Assembly (NCBI GenBank): GCA_036964625.1
Contig: JBALTG010000053.1
Location: 1-28,944 of the forward strand
From: Motiliproteus sp036964625
GTDB lineage: Bacteria; Pseudomonadota; Gammaproteobacteria; Pseudomonadales; Balneatricaceae
Length of the DNA stretch: 28,944 nt
Direction of reading: 5' to 3'
In this document: positions 1 to 8,452 of the stretch, piece after piece
Numbering within the stretch: position 1 is the first letter of the stretch
Layout: the number at the start of each line of letters is the position of its first letter
Program-made: the position numbers and the translations under genes
Notes under the pieces: generated by a model
What the model saw: only the letters and a program-made list of their open reading frames with translations
What the model was told of the DNA's origin: nothing
The model's database searches: none

Positions 1-163
1 TAGACAAGCAGCCACTGACAAATTTACGCGTAGCTGTCTCATCACAAACACCCCGGATCGAGTGTTTCATAACGTCCGGATCAGCCAGCATCTCAGACAG
101 GGCCGATACATCACTCACTGCCAGCGGTCTGATTAGTATCCGTTCGGTTTCGCAAATAATCAC
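1..163 (-). CDS. GNAT-family N-acetyltransferase, N-terminal part (runs off the left edge)
   Basis: Reading leftward from a GTG at 163, an open frame continues to position 1 without a stop, giving 54 residues. It includes TERILIRPL, then a segment reading EMLADPDVMKHSIRGV and a TRKFVSG stretch. This is the usual opening of RimJ/RimL-type GNAT acetyltransferases, which transfer acetyl from acetyl-CoA to an amine on a protein or small molecule. The acetyl-CoA binding loop lies outside the window, so the substrate cannot be guessed. A purine-rich GGAGAG a few bases upstream of the GTG supports this start. Confidence 0.7.
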   Translation of the reverse strand, partial: MIICETERILIRPLAVSDVSALSEMLADPDVMKHSIRGVCDETATRKFVSGCLS

Positions 164-330
164 TATTCTCTCCACGTGTATAGCCGCAATGGTGCCACGC
201 GCCCGCTGGCTGGCGATGGTAATTGCGCAGGCCGCGCTATAAAGACTACCCTGGGTTATTAAAGAGATCCAAGCACAAAGAATATAACCTGCATTAGAAT
301 CACAGCCCCCGGCGGAACACTAAGATGCCC

Positions 331-392
331 TAAGGAACCTACGAATAAGTCCCCAAGCGTTTCTGCATTTGGACTTGTTCGCAGGTTCCCTA
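331..392. repeat. Imperfect inverted repeat, possible fused insertion-sequence ends
   Basis: Arms of 22 bp at 331-352 and 371-392 are inverted copies with about three mismatches and an 18-bp spacer. The core reads GGAACCTACGAATAAGTCC in the left arm. Arms this long and imperfect are more like two IS terminal repeats brought together by a deletion than a terminator, and no T-run follows. The family is not recognised. Confidence 0.45.
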
Positions 393-492
393 ACAGAAGC
401 TATTCATGCACACTCATTTATTCGCCAATATTGACTCACAACCCACACTGGATGAACGGTTTGAGCACCAAGATGCCACGCTGTTTCTCTTT

Positions 493-515
493 GGCTCACC
501 AACATGTGGTGAGCC
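493..515. repeat. Perfect 9-bp hairpin at the edge of a chemoreceptor remnant
   Basis: GGCTCACCA (493-501) and TGGTGAGCC (507-515) are perfect inverted copies around a 5-base loop. The hairpin ends exactly where recognisable chemoreceptor coding begins at 516, so it may mark a rearrangement junction. The bases from 393 to 492 show no gene I can support. Confidence 0.4.
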
Positions 516-776
516 GTGGAGCAGGCCACCCATGCTGCTGAGGCCCTCGAAATCATCACCACCGCCATTACCACGATCAATGATATGAACACCCAGATCG
601 CCAGCGCCTCTGAAGAACAATCTGCGGTTTCAGAGGAGGTCAATCGTAGTATCAACAGTATCTCCGAGGCGGTAGAGGAGAACTTTGAGAGAGGTCGTCA
701 CACCGCGACAGGCAGCCGCGAACTCGCCGACCTGGCAGGTAACCTGCTGTCCTTGATTTCACAGTTTCGCACTTAG
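516..776 (+). pseudogene. C-terminal fragment of a methyl-accepting chemotaxis protein
   Basis: The 86-residue frame carries the end of an MCP cytoplasmic signalling domain: NDMNTQIASASEEQSAVSEE, then VNRSINSIS, and a closing LISQFRT, all typical of Pseudomonas-type receptors. The sensory domain, membrane segments, HAMP domain and the receptor tip that contacts CheA/CheW are absent. A stop codon lies in frame just upstream (510-512), so this is a remnant and not a functional receptor. It differs in sequence from the other MCP remnant at 5222-6230, so it is not simply a copy of it. The nominal GTG at 516 has no convincing ribosome binding site. Confidence 0.75.
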
Positions 777-936
777 CACGAACCCGCTGCCCCCCCAGAT
801 GACGCCTAAGGACACAGGGGGGCGCTCTCACGCACCCGGCAACCTCCCTAAAACAGAAATATCTGACCTGGATTAATGATTCGCAGAGTCAAACAGGGTA
901 AATTGCTGACTTTGTTGCGTTCCGGGCGGATATAAA

Positions 937-1422
937 TTGGCAAACACAGCGTTGAAAAGAACACTTTTGGCATTCATAATGATCCTGTCTGCTCCCTCCT
1001 ACGCCGAGATGGGGTACGAGGACCCCACGTTAGATTGGCTACCGGCAGCAATCGATTGGGATCAAGCCCAAACGGTCTTGATCGTGCTGGACGACAACAT
1101 TTTTAACCCTGACGATGTATACCTCAAGCTTAATCAGCCCTATAAGCTCATCCTGGATAACATCAGTAGCCGTGTGACCCATGACCTCGTTGATATAGAC
1201 TTCTTCCATGGCATCGTAGTCCACGAGATTACCGTCGATGGCACGACGATCAGTACTCCGCATATCCATAGCATTCAATTAAGCCCTAATGGCAAGGTGG
1301 CGATGTATCTCGTGCCTGTCATCGCTGGCGAATACGAAGTTTTTTGCAGCATTCCTGGTCACAGGGAAGACGGCATGGAGGGCTACATAACGATTGAACC
1401 TGACGCTGCGGGCATTCCATAA
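937..1422 (+). CDS. Secreted cupredoxin-domain (blue copper) protein
   Basis: The 161-residue protein begins with a signal peptide: a KR n-region, a hydrophobic stretch at about 9-19 and a likely cut after SYA (residues 21-23). The C-terminal half has a cupredoxin pattern, with Cys137, His142 and Met147 in CSIPGHREDGM and a candidate fourth ligand at His82 (VTHDL). This C-x4-H-x4-M spacing is typical of plastocyanin-like domains, which bind one copper and shuttle electrons in the periplasm. The start is a TTG at 937; TTG 952 would also leave an intact signal peptide, and neither has a strong ribosome binding site. No redox partner gene lies nearby, so its role is unknown. It could instead be a copper-storage protein. 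Confidence 0.7.
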   Translation: MANTALKRTLLAFIMILSAPSYAEMGYEDPTLDWLPAAIDWDQAQTVLIVLDDNIFNPDDVYLKLNQPYKLILDNISSRVTHDLVDIDFFHGIVVHEITVDGTTISTPHIHSIQLSPNGKVAMYLVPVIAGEYEVFCSIPGHREDGMEGYITIEPDAAGIP

Positions 1423-1681
1423 CCCGCTGCGAGGATTAACAACCGACCCCACGCCAACGGCTGATGTTGTCCGGCACCCTGAAAGACGCTGCAGCCAGGG
1501 CCCTGCGCAGCAGGACTCGCCACCGATAACCGGATCATCTGATCGGGCTAGCGCTGTCACCTTTATTTACAATCATTCCCACTGGCCAGTCTCATATAAC
1601 GCAACACTCTGAAAAACAACACCCCTATAAACTGGCTTAATAATTGCTTGATAGGTACAAGGTAGTTATATGATAGTTACA
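1423..1681. other. Intergenic stretch with no recognised feature
   Basis: I see no supportable gene or strong terminator between the cupredoxin stop and repeat copy 1. The frame at 1394-1612 overlaps the cupredoxin end, is rich in Pro/Thr/His and resembles no family I know. Confidence 0.5.
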
Positions 1682-1774
1682 ACACGGGTCGAAGACCAAT
1701 TCGAGTCCCTGAAAGTCAAGCAGCTCCACGCAACTGCGGCAGATTTTAGGGGCGATGGACAAATGGGTTAATAG
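1682..1774 (+). repeat. Structured repeat family, copy 1 (shortened and degenerate)
   Basis: This stretch aligns with copy 2 (12635-12791) and with the reverse complement of copy 3 (28043-28198). Shared blocks include GGGTCGAAGACC, CCACGCAACTGCG, TTTTAGGGG and GATGGACAAAT, ending in GTTAATAG. The terminal palindrome and the first hairpin are missing, and the long distal hairpin is lost, so it looks like a decayed member. It lies in the gap before the 741-residue hydrolase gene. Confidence 0.75.
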
Positions 1775-1912
1775 TTACCAGATTGTTGTTTAACCATCCA
1801 GCAATGAAACCTGATAACAACCACTGGGTGATGGGAGTATTTTTAAGATTAAATGTCAAACAGGGAGCCGTGTCTATAAATTGTAATCGTCCTGTGACTC
1901 AGGAGCCTAGCC

Positions 1913-4138
1913 ATGATGATAAGAAAACGTATTATCTTATGCCTCGTACTGGGAGTGACTGTAGCTGTAGCTGTAGCTGTCGGCATCAGCTTTTGGGACA
2001 CCTCCGGATCACATGCCTACCGACAAGTTAAAAAAGTAGCCCCGGCTGCCGACAACCCGCCTCTGCCTATTGGCAACCATATCCGCAACAGCACCAGGCC
2101 GGATGAGACCTTTGACTTCCCCATTCAAATTGGCCAGCAGGGGCCATCGGAGAGTCTATATTCAGGTCCGTCACAATACCCTTTTTACTGCATGTCGCTG
2201 GATTCTGATCTAGGTCAGCCATTAATCGATAACCAGCAAGGATATGGCGTGCCCGTTTATCGGTCTATCGATGCACGCAAGCATATTATCGGTTACAGCA
2301 AAGACTGTGCGGTCAATAGCCAGTTAAGCTACTACAGCATCAATACAGACGACGAAATTAACAAAGTGCCAGAGAGTCAGCTCGCAGACCCTGCGGCTTT
2401 AACGCGCATCGATGGCAAATTATTCAGGGTCGAGCAAGGCACCATTAACCGTTTTATTTATACCTTGGTGGTACCGATAGCCGCGAGCGAGATCGGTGCG
2501 CGTGTCGCTAAGATAGAATGGAATAAACGGCTCATCTATCAATTTCATGGCGGTACCGGGCTGGGCTTTCGCCAGGGTCGGCAGCGGCCTGAAAAACTCA
2601 TGGCGCGCCTCACCAAGCAGCTGACCGGGGGTTACGCGGTTATCAGTTCAAGCGGCAACAAAACCAGCTACGGCTATAATATGCTGCTTGCAGAAGATAC
2701 CGCCAGACGGGTGAAGAGGCAATTTACCAGCCTATACGGTAACCCGCTCTACACCGTGGGTATCGGGGGTTCAGGCGGTGGTTTAGCGCAATATGTGATC
2801 GGCCAAAACAGTACCGGTATCCTCGATGGCCTGATCCCCCTGTACTCCTATCCGGATATGATCACCCAGACAACCTACGCCCTAGATTGCGATCTACTTA
2901 ATAACTATTTCGCCTTCCGTGCCGAAAACAAGCGTCACTGGAAGGATTGGCGCAGACGACAGTGGGTGGAGGGGATGAACGCGCTGAATGACTTCCCGCA
3001 GCGTATACCCTACCTGTTGCCTGTTAATCAGATCATGGCCGGTTTTGCGCCCTCACTACCCACAGGAAACAGCGAGTGCATTAATGGCTATTTCGGCTTA
3101 TCCAGCTATATCAACAATCCTAAACAGGGTTTCCTAAGAGATTTTTTTCATCCGGATGTGGTCGACCAGGTTAACTGGAGTTATTGGCAGGATGTAGTCA
3201 CTCTTCTGGGCACCGATCGCGATGGTTTTGGCCGCTCTACCTGGGACAACGTCGGGGTCCAGTACGGTTTAACAGCCTTGCAAGACGGGCGTTTATCGAT
3301 TGATGATTTTATTGATTTAAATAGCAAAATTGGCGGATGGAAGCCACAGGCTGAGATGCAACAGGAGGTTATCATCACCCCGCTCGGGAGAAAAATGCCG
3401 TTATGGCTATCGCTATGGGGCAATCATAATATCTCTGACATTGAACATCAGGTTGCCCCAAGACACGCGGGGTCGATAGCGGCGATGCAGTCCGCATACC
3501 GCTCGGGGCAGGTGTTTGTCGGCAAACTCTCGCTGCCCATCATTGATGTGCGCCACTATCTTGAAAACGACCTCAATATGCACCATGTTTCGGCATCTTT
3601 TTATAGCCGGCTAAGACTCATCCAGGCCAACGGACAGGCTAATAATCATGTCATCTGGATAGCCCATAAAGATTTCAGCCCGGTCAACGATGCTTTTGTA
3701 ATGATGGATCAGTGGCTACTCAATAAAGAAGGCTCATCCCTGGTTGCCAGCGTTGATGCAACCAATGATACAAAACCTGACACCTTGCAAGATAGCTGCT
3801 TTGCAGCCGATGCCAGCGTGGTATATCAGGGAGCGGGTGTATGGGATGGCGAGTGGAATAACAAAAAAGAGGGCGCATGCCAAAAACTATACCCGATGTA
3901 CAGCAACAGCAGAATTCAGGCAGGAGGCCCCTGGTCGGGAGATCTCTTTAAATGCCAACTGATGCCGGTCCAGCAGGCCCTATCTCAGGGCCTCTATGGT
4001 GATATTGATATGCGTCGCTACCAGCAACAGCTAGAGCAAATTTTCCCCGAGGGTGTCTGTGACTACAGCAAAACTGACGCGGGCAGACCGGATGATCTGT
4101 TAGCACCTGACCACCCAACAATCGCAACGTCACACTGA
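1913..4138 (+). CDS. Large exported alpha/beta-hydrolase-like protein (probable DUF6351 family)
   Basis: The 741-residue protein has an N-terminal hydrophobic segment (about residues 7-27) after basic residues MIRKR, so it is exported or membrane anchored. A serine-hydrolase fold is suggested by FHGGTG at 211-216, an oxyanion-hole type motif, and the nucleophile elbow GIGGSGGG with Ser287. Several cysteines (93, 132 and a C-terminal group) would suit disulfides outside the cytoplasm. Overall sequence and length recall DUF6351 proteins; 3-hydroxybutyrate oligomer hydrolases and tannase-like esterases are alternatives. AGGAG seven bases before ATG 1913 fixes the start; ATG 1916 is also possible. 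A CTGTAG triplet repeat encodes the VAVAVAV run of the signal. The substrate is unknown and the gene appears monocistronic. Confidence 0.6.
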   Translation: MMIRKRIILCLVLGVTVAVAVAVGISFWDTSGSHAYRQVKKVAPAADNPPLPIGNHIRNSTRPDETFDFPIQIGQQGPSESLYSGPSQYPFYCMSLDSDLGQPLIDNQQGYGVPVYRSIDARKHIIGYSKDCAVNSQLSYYSINTDDEINKVPESQLADPAALTRIDGKLFRVEQGTINRFIYTLVVPIAASEIGARVAKIEWNKRLIYQFHGGTGLGFRQGRQRPEKLMARLTKQLTGGYAVISSSGNKTSYGYNMLLAEDTARRVKRQFTSLYGNPLYTVGIGGSGGGLAQYVIGQNSTGILDGLIPLYSYPDMITQTTYALDCDLLNNYFAFRAENKRHWKDWRRRQWVEGMNALNDFPQRIPYLLPVNQIMAGFAPSLPTGNSECINGYFGLSSYINNPKQGFLRDFFHPDVVDQVNWSYWQDVVTLLGTDRDGFGRSTWDNVGVQYGLTALQDGRLSIDDFIDLNSKIGGWKPQAEMQQEVIITPLGRKMPLWLSLWGNHNISDIEHQVAPRHAGSIAAMQSAYRSGQVFVGKLSLPIIDVRHYLENDLNMHHVSASFYSRLRLIQANGQANNHVIWIAHKDFSPVNDAFVMMDQWLLNKEGSSLVASVDATNDTKPDTLQDSCFAADASVVYQGAGVWDGEWNNKKEGACQKLYPMYSNSRIQAGGPWSGDLFKCQLMPVQQALSQGLYGDIDMRRYQQQLEQIFPEGVCDYSKTDAGRPDDLLAPDHPTIATSH

Positions 4139-4143
4139 GACCT

Positions 4144-4467
4144 TGCAGATCAACACAGCCCGATCATCCGACTACGGTGGGGCAAGCGCCTGACCTCATA
4201 GCGACCAAGGAGCAATTTATCATGCCGACAACGTCACTCCCCAAGACATTCACCCACATGCAGCAGCGTCACCCAAAGCTGGCCGAGGCGATCGATAACC
4301 TGGGCATGCAGATCAAGACAGCCCGATCATCCGACTACGGTGGGGCAAGCGCCTGACCTCATAGCGACCAAGGAGCAATTTATTATGCCGACAACGTCAC
4401 TCCCCAAGACATTCACCCACATGCAGCAGCGTCACCCAAAGCTTGCCGAGGCGATCGATAACCTGGG
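4144..4467 (+). repeat. 161-bp tandem duplication (4144-4304 and 4307-4467)
   Basis: The two copies lie 163 bp apart and differ at only about three positions (4154/4317, 4221/4384 and one base near 4282/4445). Each carries the leader, AAGGAG ribosome binding site, ATG and first 28 codons of the CMD-like gene. Near identity suggests a recent event. Confidence 0.95.
4222..4356 (+). pseudogene. Truncated duplicate of the CMD-like gene start
   Basis: From ATG 4222 this frame encodes the same first 28 residues as the intact gene at 4385 (MPTTSLPKTF onward). It then runs through the repeat junction into 16 unrelated residues and stops at 4354-4356. It keeps its own AAGGAG ribosome binding site, so a 44-residue peptide could be translated. 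It has none of the CMD active-site region and is best viewed as a duplication by-product. Its stop codon lies 28 bases before the intact start, so ribosomes finishing it could reinitiate there. Confidence 0.85.
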
Positions 4468-4702
4468 TAAAGCGGTCAAACAGGAGGGCCCTATCGAAGC
4501 CAAGACTGCGCAGCTTATCCAATTAGCGGCTGCCGCCAGTATCCGCTCCGAAGGTGCAGTCCATAGCCATGCCAGACAGGCAAGAAATGCGGGCGCTAGC
4601 CCGGATGAGATTCATCACGCGATCATTTTACTGACCAGTACGATTGGCTTCCCTGCCGTGATGGCGGCCTTGAGCTGGATAGACACAAGCCTAGGAGACT
4701 GA
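4385..4702 (+). CDS. Carboxymuconolactone decarboxylase (CMD)-like protein
   Basis: The 105-residue protein matches the small all-helical CMD/AhpD-like family: a central helix with KTAQLIQLAAAASIRSEGAV, then HSHARQARNAGASPDEIHHA and a C-terminal AVMAALSWID. The canonical CxxC of peroxidase-type AhpD is absent (SEGAVHSH where E-x-C-x-x-C-x-x-H would sit), so redox activity by that mechanism is unlikely; the family also includes true decarboxylases and proteins of unknown role. ATG 4385 is chosen over an upstream GTG at 4340 because AAGGAG lies nine bases before it. The last residues (L-G-D) and the TGA stop come from the CTAG and terminal repeat of the adjacent mobile element, so the native C-terminus may be a few residues shortened or changed. 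Confidence 0.75.
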   Translation: MPTTSLPKTFTHMQQRHPKLAEAIDNLGKAVKQEGPIEAKTAQLIQLAAAASIRSEGAVHSHARQARNAGASPDEIHHAIILLTSTIGFPAVMAALSWIDTSLGD

Positions 4703-5058
4703 CCGAGAATAGGCTGACCTACTCGGCAATAGCTCCTGCGTTGCTCTACCTCCTGCATCCATGCAGTCGTGCGAAACCCGACTCTCTTAAGTTAGAGAGG
4801 GGCCAGATTTGACGCTCATTTTTGGCAAATAGAACCACTATTCACAAGCTGCATCCCTGCAGCTTGCCCTACGGGCAGCTTCGCTGTGTAAATCGACTGT
4901 CCTGTCGATTTATCACAAGCTGCATATCCCTGCAGCTTGCCCTACGGGCAGCTTCGCTGTGTAAATCGACTGTCCTGTCGATTTATCTTCGCCAATGAAC
5001 GTCAACTCTGACTCAGAATACAGATCTCTCGCTACGCTCGCTATTCTCGATCAGCCTC
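4695..5058. mobile_element. MITE-like element, 364 bp, with 18-bp terminal inverted repeats and CTAG flanks
   Basis: The left end GAGACTGACCGAGAATAG (4695-4712) and right end CTATTCTCGATCAGCCTC (5041-5058) are inverted copies with two mismatches. CTAG lies immediately outside both ends (4691-4694 and 5059-5062), as expected for a 4-bp target duplication. No transposase frame is present. The left end matches the terminal repeat at 28649-28666 beside an IS1182-like transposase with one mismatch, so that IS is the likely source of mobilisation. The interior holds a 71-bp tandem repeat. Confidence 0.8.
4843..4986. repeat. Tandem repeat of 71/73 bp inside the MITE-like element
   Basis: Units 4843-4913 and 4914-4986 are identical except for an AT insertion in the second. 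Each unit can form a stem AAGCTGCA/TGCAGCTT, a GCCC/GGGC mini-stem and AAATCGAC/GTCGATTT. The whole unit is strongly self-complementary and could fold as RNA or single-stranded DNA. Confidence 0.95.
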
Positions 5059-5221
5059 CTAGAACCGTCGTAATCCAGGCTAACCGGCATCGATCGCCAA
5101 ACAGAGGGGGGGCTACCATCCCCCGTGCGCCCACCCTTTCAATAAGCCCCTGTAACATCCAGCACACTTTGATACTGGCGGTCCAAGTACTGCCAGAAGG
5201 TCGAGGGGCTGCGTTCTGCTC

Positions 5222-6230
5222 ACGATCTGGACTCTTCTTCCAGCCACCGTACAGCTTTGCCGCATCGCCGATGAGATGCGCCACTGTGCCAACGGCGACC
5301 TGACCCGCGATATCCATGCAGAGGGATTGCTGGATACCCGCACCATGGCAATCTCGCTGCAAGACCTAGCGCTCAAACTACGCCAGCAGGTACAGCTGAT
5401 CGATACCAGCGCCAAGGAGGTCGCCACCTCCAGCCGCCATATTGCAACCGTTTCGGAGCACACGCGCTGCCATTCCGATCTACAGAAGCAAGAGATGGAA
5501 CAGTCTGCTGCGGCTATCAACGAAATGACCCGCGCCTCGGCGGAGGTTGCCCAGAGCGCGCTGAAAGCCAACAGTGCAGCTCAAGATACCCAGAGGGTCG
5601 CCAGTGAAGGGGGCCACCGTCGTCAGCACCTCCATGGCGATGGTGAGCAAACTGACGGATGAGGTTAGCTGCGCCTCGGAATCGATAGAGTCGCTAGCGG
5701 GCGAGGTGAACAATATTAGCTCCATTCTCGACGTTATTCGTGGCATCGCGGATCAGACCAACCTGCTCGCACTGAATGCCGCCATCGAAGCAGCCCGCGC
5801 GGGCGAACAGGGTCGCGGCTTTGCCGTGGTGGCCGACGAGGTGCGCAGTCTCGCCGCACGCACCCAGGATTCTACTGGTGAAATCAAGGCGATGATCGAG
5901 CGCCTGCAGCAGGGTACCAAGAGCGTAGTCAGTGTCATGAATAGCAGCTCTGAACAGGCCCAAGCCAGCGTGGCGCAGATTCACCGCGCCGGCGATGCCC
6001 TGGAAGCGAGAAAAGGCTCCTCCGACCAGATCTCCATGGCCAACACCCAGATAGCCAGCGCCGCCGAAGAGCAAAGTGCGGTCGCCGAGGAGATCAACCG
6101 CAGCATCGATTCGGTCAAGGATTCCGCAATCGAATTGGCAGCAGGCTGCACCCAGATGTCAGGGGCATCACAGGAACTCAATACCGCCTCGACCCAACTA
6201 CAGCAATTGGTCACGCAGTTTCGCATCTGA
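5222..6230 (+). pseudogene. Methyl-accepting chemotaxis protein remnant: HAMP and signalling domain, frameshifted
   Basis: The frame opens in a HAMP-like stretch (RIADEMRHCANGDLTRDI) and continues through a methylation-helix region (MEQSAAAINEMTRASAEVA) to about 5608. Coding then resumes in the next frame with VVSTSMAMVSKL, the highly conserved tip IADQTNLLALNAAIEAARAG, GRGFAVVADEVRSLA, and a C-terminal LVTQFRI ending at 6230. A run of five G at 5609-5613 sits at the switch; one base fewer would restore the frame. The periplasmic sensor and membrane segments are missing, so even with the frame repaired it could not be a normal transmembrane receptor. ATG 5276 starts the first open frame but lies inside the HAMP region. 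Confidence 0.85.
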
Positions 6231-6243
6231 TAACGGACAGATT

Positions 6244-6265
6244 ACGGCATGGACGCCGTTTTATT
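6244..6265 (+). terminator. Weak hairpin after the MCP remnant
   Basis: ACGGC and GCCGT pair around a six-base loop and are followed by TTTTATTT. The stem is only five base pairs. It sits between converging coding regions and could be a weak terminator for the rightward remnant. Confidence 0.3.
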
Positions 6266-6385
6266 TGGGTTGTCATTGCTCATTAGACGTGCCACAAACT
6301 CAGTGAGGTGCCCCAGAATGCGGGGGATAGCACCGCCAACTAAGACCACTGGTGGCCGTATCAATCCAGCGCGCATTAGATCGAG

Positions 6386-8410
6386 TTACGCGCCGTTAAA
6401 GACCACCTTCTGACGGTTGATGATGCCGGATAGCCCCTTGAGGGCGTCTTGGGTGGAGAACATCTCATACAGTCCCGCCAGTTCCAGCTCCAGGGCGTCG
6501 ACCAGCTCAAGGTCGGCCCCTGCATCGATCAGATTCATCGCCTTCGCCAATGCCAAAGGTGCTTTCTGCTTCAATGCTTTCTCGTGCTTCTTGAACTGAG
6601 GATCGTCAAAGATAGCGCTGCTAAGCAGCCCATCGTAGTTGGCGAATGCCTGCACCGAGGCGTCATTGGTCGGCCGCAGACCAGCAACTACGTTGATTGC
6701 GGCAACCTCCTCCAGGGTCACGCAAGGACCAACGACAGCATCCATCATGCCACTGGACAGTGCTTGTGTAGCATTCAGCATCGTGCCTGTCGCAACCAGG
6801 AATTTTGCCATCCCTTTGCCCACCAGGCGAGTCGTGCGCTGGGTGCCACCCAGACCCGGATAGATGCCGATGCCGGTCTCGGGAAAAGCGACGACGGTGC
6901 GTGAGGTGCCGACCCGCTGGTCGCAGGCCAGCGCCAGTTCGACGCCGCCGCCTAAGGCTAAACCGTCTAAATACGCAATGGTGTGTTTGGTTGAAGCGGC
7001 AATGCGTGACAGCAGCTGCTGCCCCTCGAGGGTGAAGTTGTAGATCCGTTGCAAATTCTGGTTAAGGATATTATCGACGAAGAACTTGATATCGGCACCG
7101 GCAACAAAGGCCTTGCCACGTCCGAACAGAACGATTTTATCGATACCTGGATTCTGTTCCAGCGTGTCGAAGCACTCCGCGAGCTGTGCGACGACCCCTT
7201 CATTTAATGCATTCATGGCATCGGGGCGGTTGAACTCTATCATCCCGGTCGTGCCCAGCACGTGACTACTGACATGATTGACCGCCATCGCCGCTGCGTT
7301 CCGGTCACGGATAATGGCCGGTAAGGGCTGTCGCCAGCGGGCAAAGGCAGCGGTCACCAGCGTCGCGACTTTTTCTTCCCCGAGCTGCTGCATCATCTCG
7401 AACGGACCAAAAGGCCAGCGCAAGCCGAGGCGCGCACCCAGGTCGGTGTCGGTGGCACTGGCAACCTTTTCGCTGACCATTTGCGCGGCGACACCCAGGG
7501 TGATCCCCAGCAGGCGTTCGCGTACGCTTTGCTCGCAGTTGCAACCATCACGGGTGCTGAGCGCCCTGGATTCACAATCCCAATCCTTGCCGGCGGCCAC
7601 CTGGGACTTGAGAGATTCGGACGGGGCGTACAGGGGGCCGAAATGGTCGGCTAACGTCTGCGCCGCATGCATGGCGATGGGCACCCCCGTCGCATTCATC
7701 AAGGCAAAGGGCCCCATGCCCACCTGGAAGGCCTCGACCGCTACAGCGTCGATAAAATGGATGCTCCCCAGCCCCTCTTCCAGCAAGCGGGTCGCCTCAT
7801 TTAACCAGGGCACGAAGAAACGGTTGACCGCAAAGCCGTAAACATCGGCGACCACGATCGGAGTCTTGTCATTGGCATGATAGAAGGCGGTTAACTGGTC
7901 AATGTAGATTTGGGTGGTGTTGTTGCCTGGAATGATCTCGATCAGTTTGTTCTTGGCCGCATGGTAGAAATAATGCACCCCCAGAAAACGATCCTGTTGC
8001 TGCAGTACGGAGCCCAGTTCGGTGATGGAAAATGAGGAGGTATTGGAGGCGATAATACAGTCAGCAGGTACCTGCGCCTCGACCTTTTTAAAGACCGCCT
8101 GTTTGACCTGAAAGTCCTCGAACACGGCCTCGACAACAAACTGGCAGTTACTGAGCTGTGCATAGTCGGTGCTGCTAGCAAGATTTCCGAGCAACGTGGC
8201 CTTTTGGGCTTCCGTAAGGATCCGTCGCTGCACCGCTTCGGCAAGAGAGGTTTGGATATTGCCCAGACCACGCTTCAGCCCGGCCTGTTGGTTATCGACC
8301 AGGGTGACCTGCAGCCCCTTCATCAGGAAATGCTGGGCGATGGCCGCCCCCATGGTACCGGCCCCGATCACGGCGACCCGGGTGATCGCGTTATAGTGTT
8401 TGGAAGACAT
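6386..8410 (-). CDS. Fused 3-hydroxyacyl-CoA dehydrogenase / enoyl-CoA hydratase
   Basis: The protein (674 residues from ATG 8410, preceded by GAGG; ATG 8422 is possible but overlaps that site) would hydrate trans-2-enoyl-CoA and oxidise (S)-3-hydroxyacyl-CoA with NAD+. The NAD-binding domain comes first: GAGTMG at 16-21, SNTSS near 123, and catalytic His146 in GVHYFYHAAKN, an unusual version of the common HFFNP motif. A linker and second helical region follow. A crotonase domain begins near 385, with oxyanion-loop FVAGADI and GGGVE, and both catalytic glutamates, Glu491 (GVELALACD) and Glu511 (FPETGIG). This order is the reverse of FadB but is known in archaeal and some bacterial fusions acting on short-chain substrates. 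It lies 82 bp downstream of the thiolase, probably in one transcript. Confidence 0.88.
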   Translation of the reverse strand: MSSKHYNAITRVAVIGAGTMGAAIAQHFLMKGLQVTLVDNQQAGLKRGLGNIQTSLAEAVQRRILTEAQKATLLGNLASSTDYAQLSNCQFVVEAVFEDFQVKQAVFKKVEAQVPADCIIASNTSSFSITELGSVLQQQDRFLGVHYFYHAAKNKLIEIIPGNNTTQIYIDQLTAFYHANDKTPIVVADVYGFAVNRFFVPWLNEATRLLEEGLGSIHFIDAVAVEAFQVGMGPFALMNATGVPIAMHAAQTLADHFGPLYAPSESLKSQVAAGKDWDCESRALSTRDGCNCEQSVRERLLGITLGVAAQMVSEKVASATDTDLGARLGLRWPFGPFEMMQQLGEEKVATLVTAAFARWRQPLPAIIRDRNAAAMAVNHVSSHVLGTTGMIEFNRPDAMNALNEGVVAQLAECFDTLEQNPGIDKIVLFGRGKAFVAGADIKFFVDNILNQNLQRIYNFTLEGQQLLSRIAASTKHTIAYLDGLALGGGVELALACDQRVGTSRTVVAFPETGIGIYPGLGGTQRTTRLVGKGMAKFLVATGTMLNATQALSSGMMDAVVGPCVTLEEVAAINVVAGLRPTNDASVQAFANYDGLLSSAIFDDPQFKKHEKALKQKAPLALAKAMNLIDAGADLELVDALELELAGLYEMFSTQDALKGLSGIINRQKVVFNGA

Positions 8411-8452
8411 AAAAAACCTCATTATTGTTGTTAGACGGCACCCTGTGCTGAC

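Noticed and set aside
406..588. 60-residue open frame before the first MCP remnant
   Set aside because: No family resemblance, no ribosome binding site, and it overlaps the MCP frame; probably chance.
4843..4986. Direct repeats considered as a CRISPR array
   Set aside because: Only two adjoining units with no spacers and no cas genes; a tandem duplication explains them.
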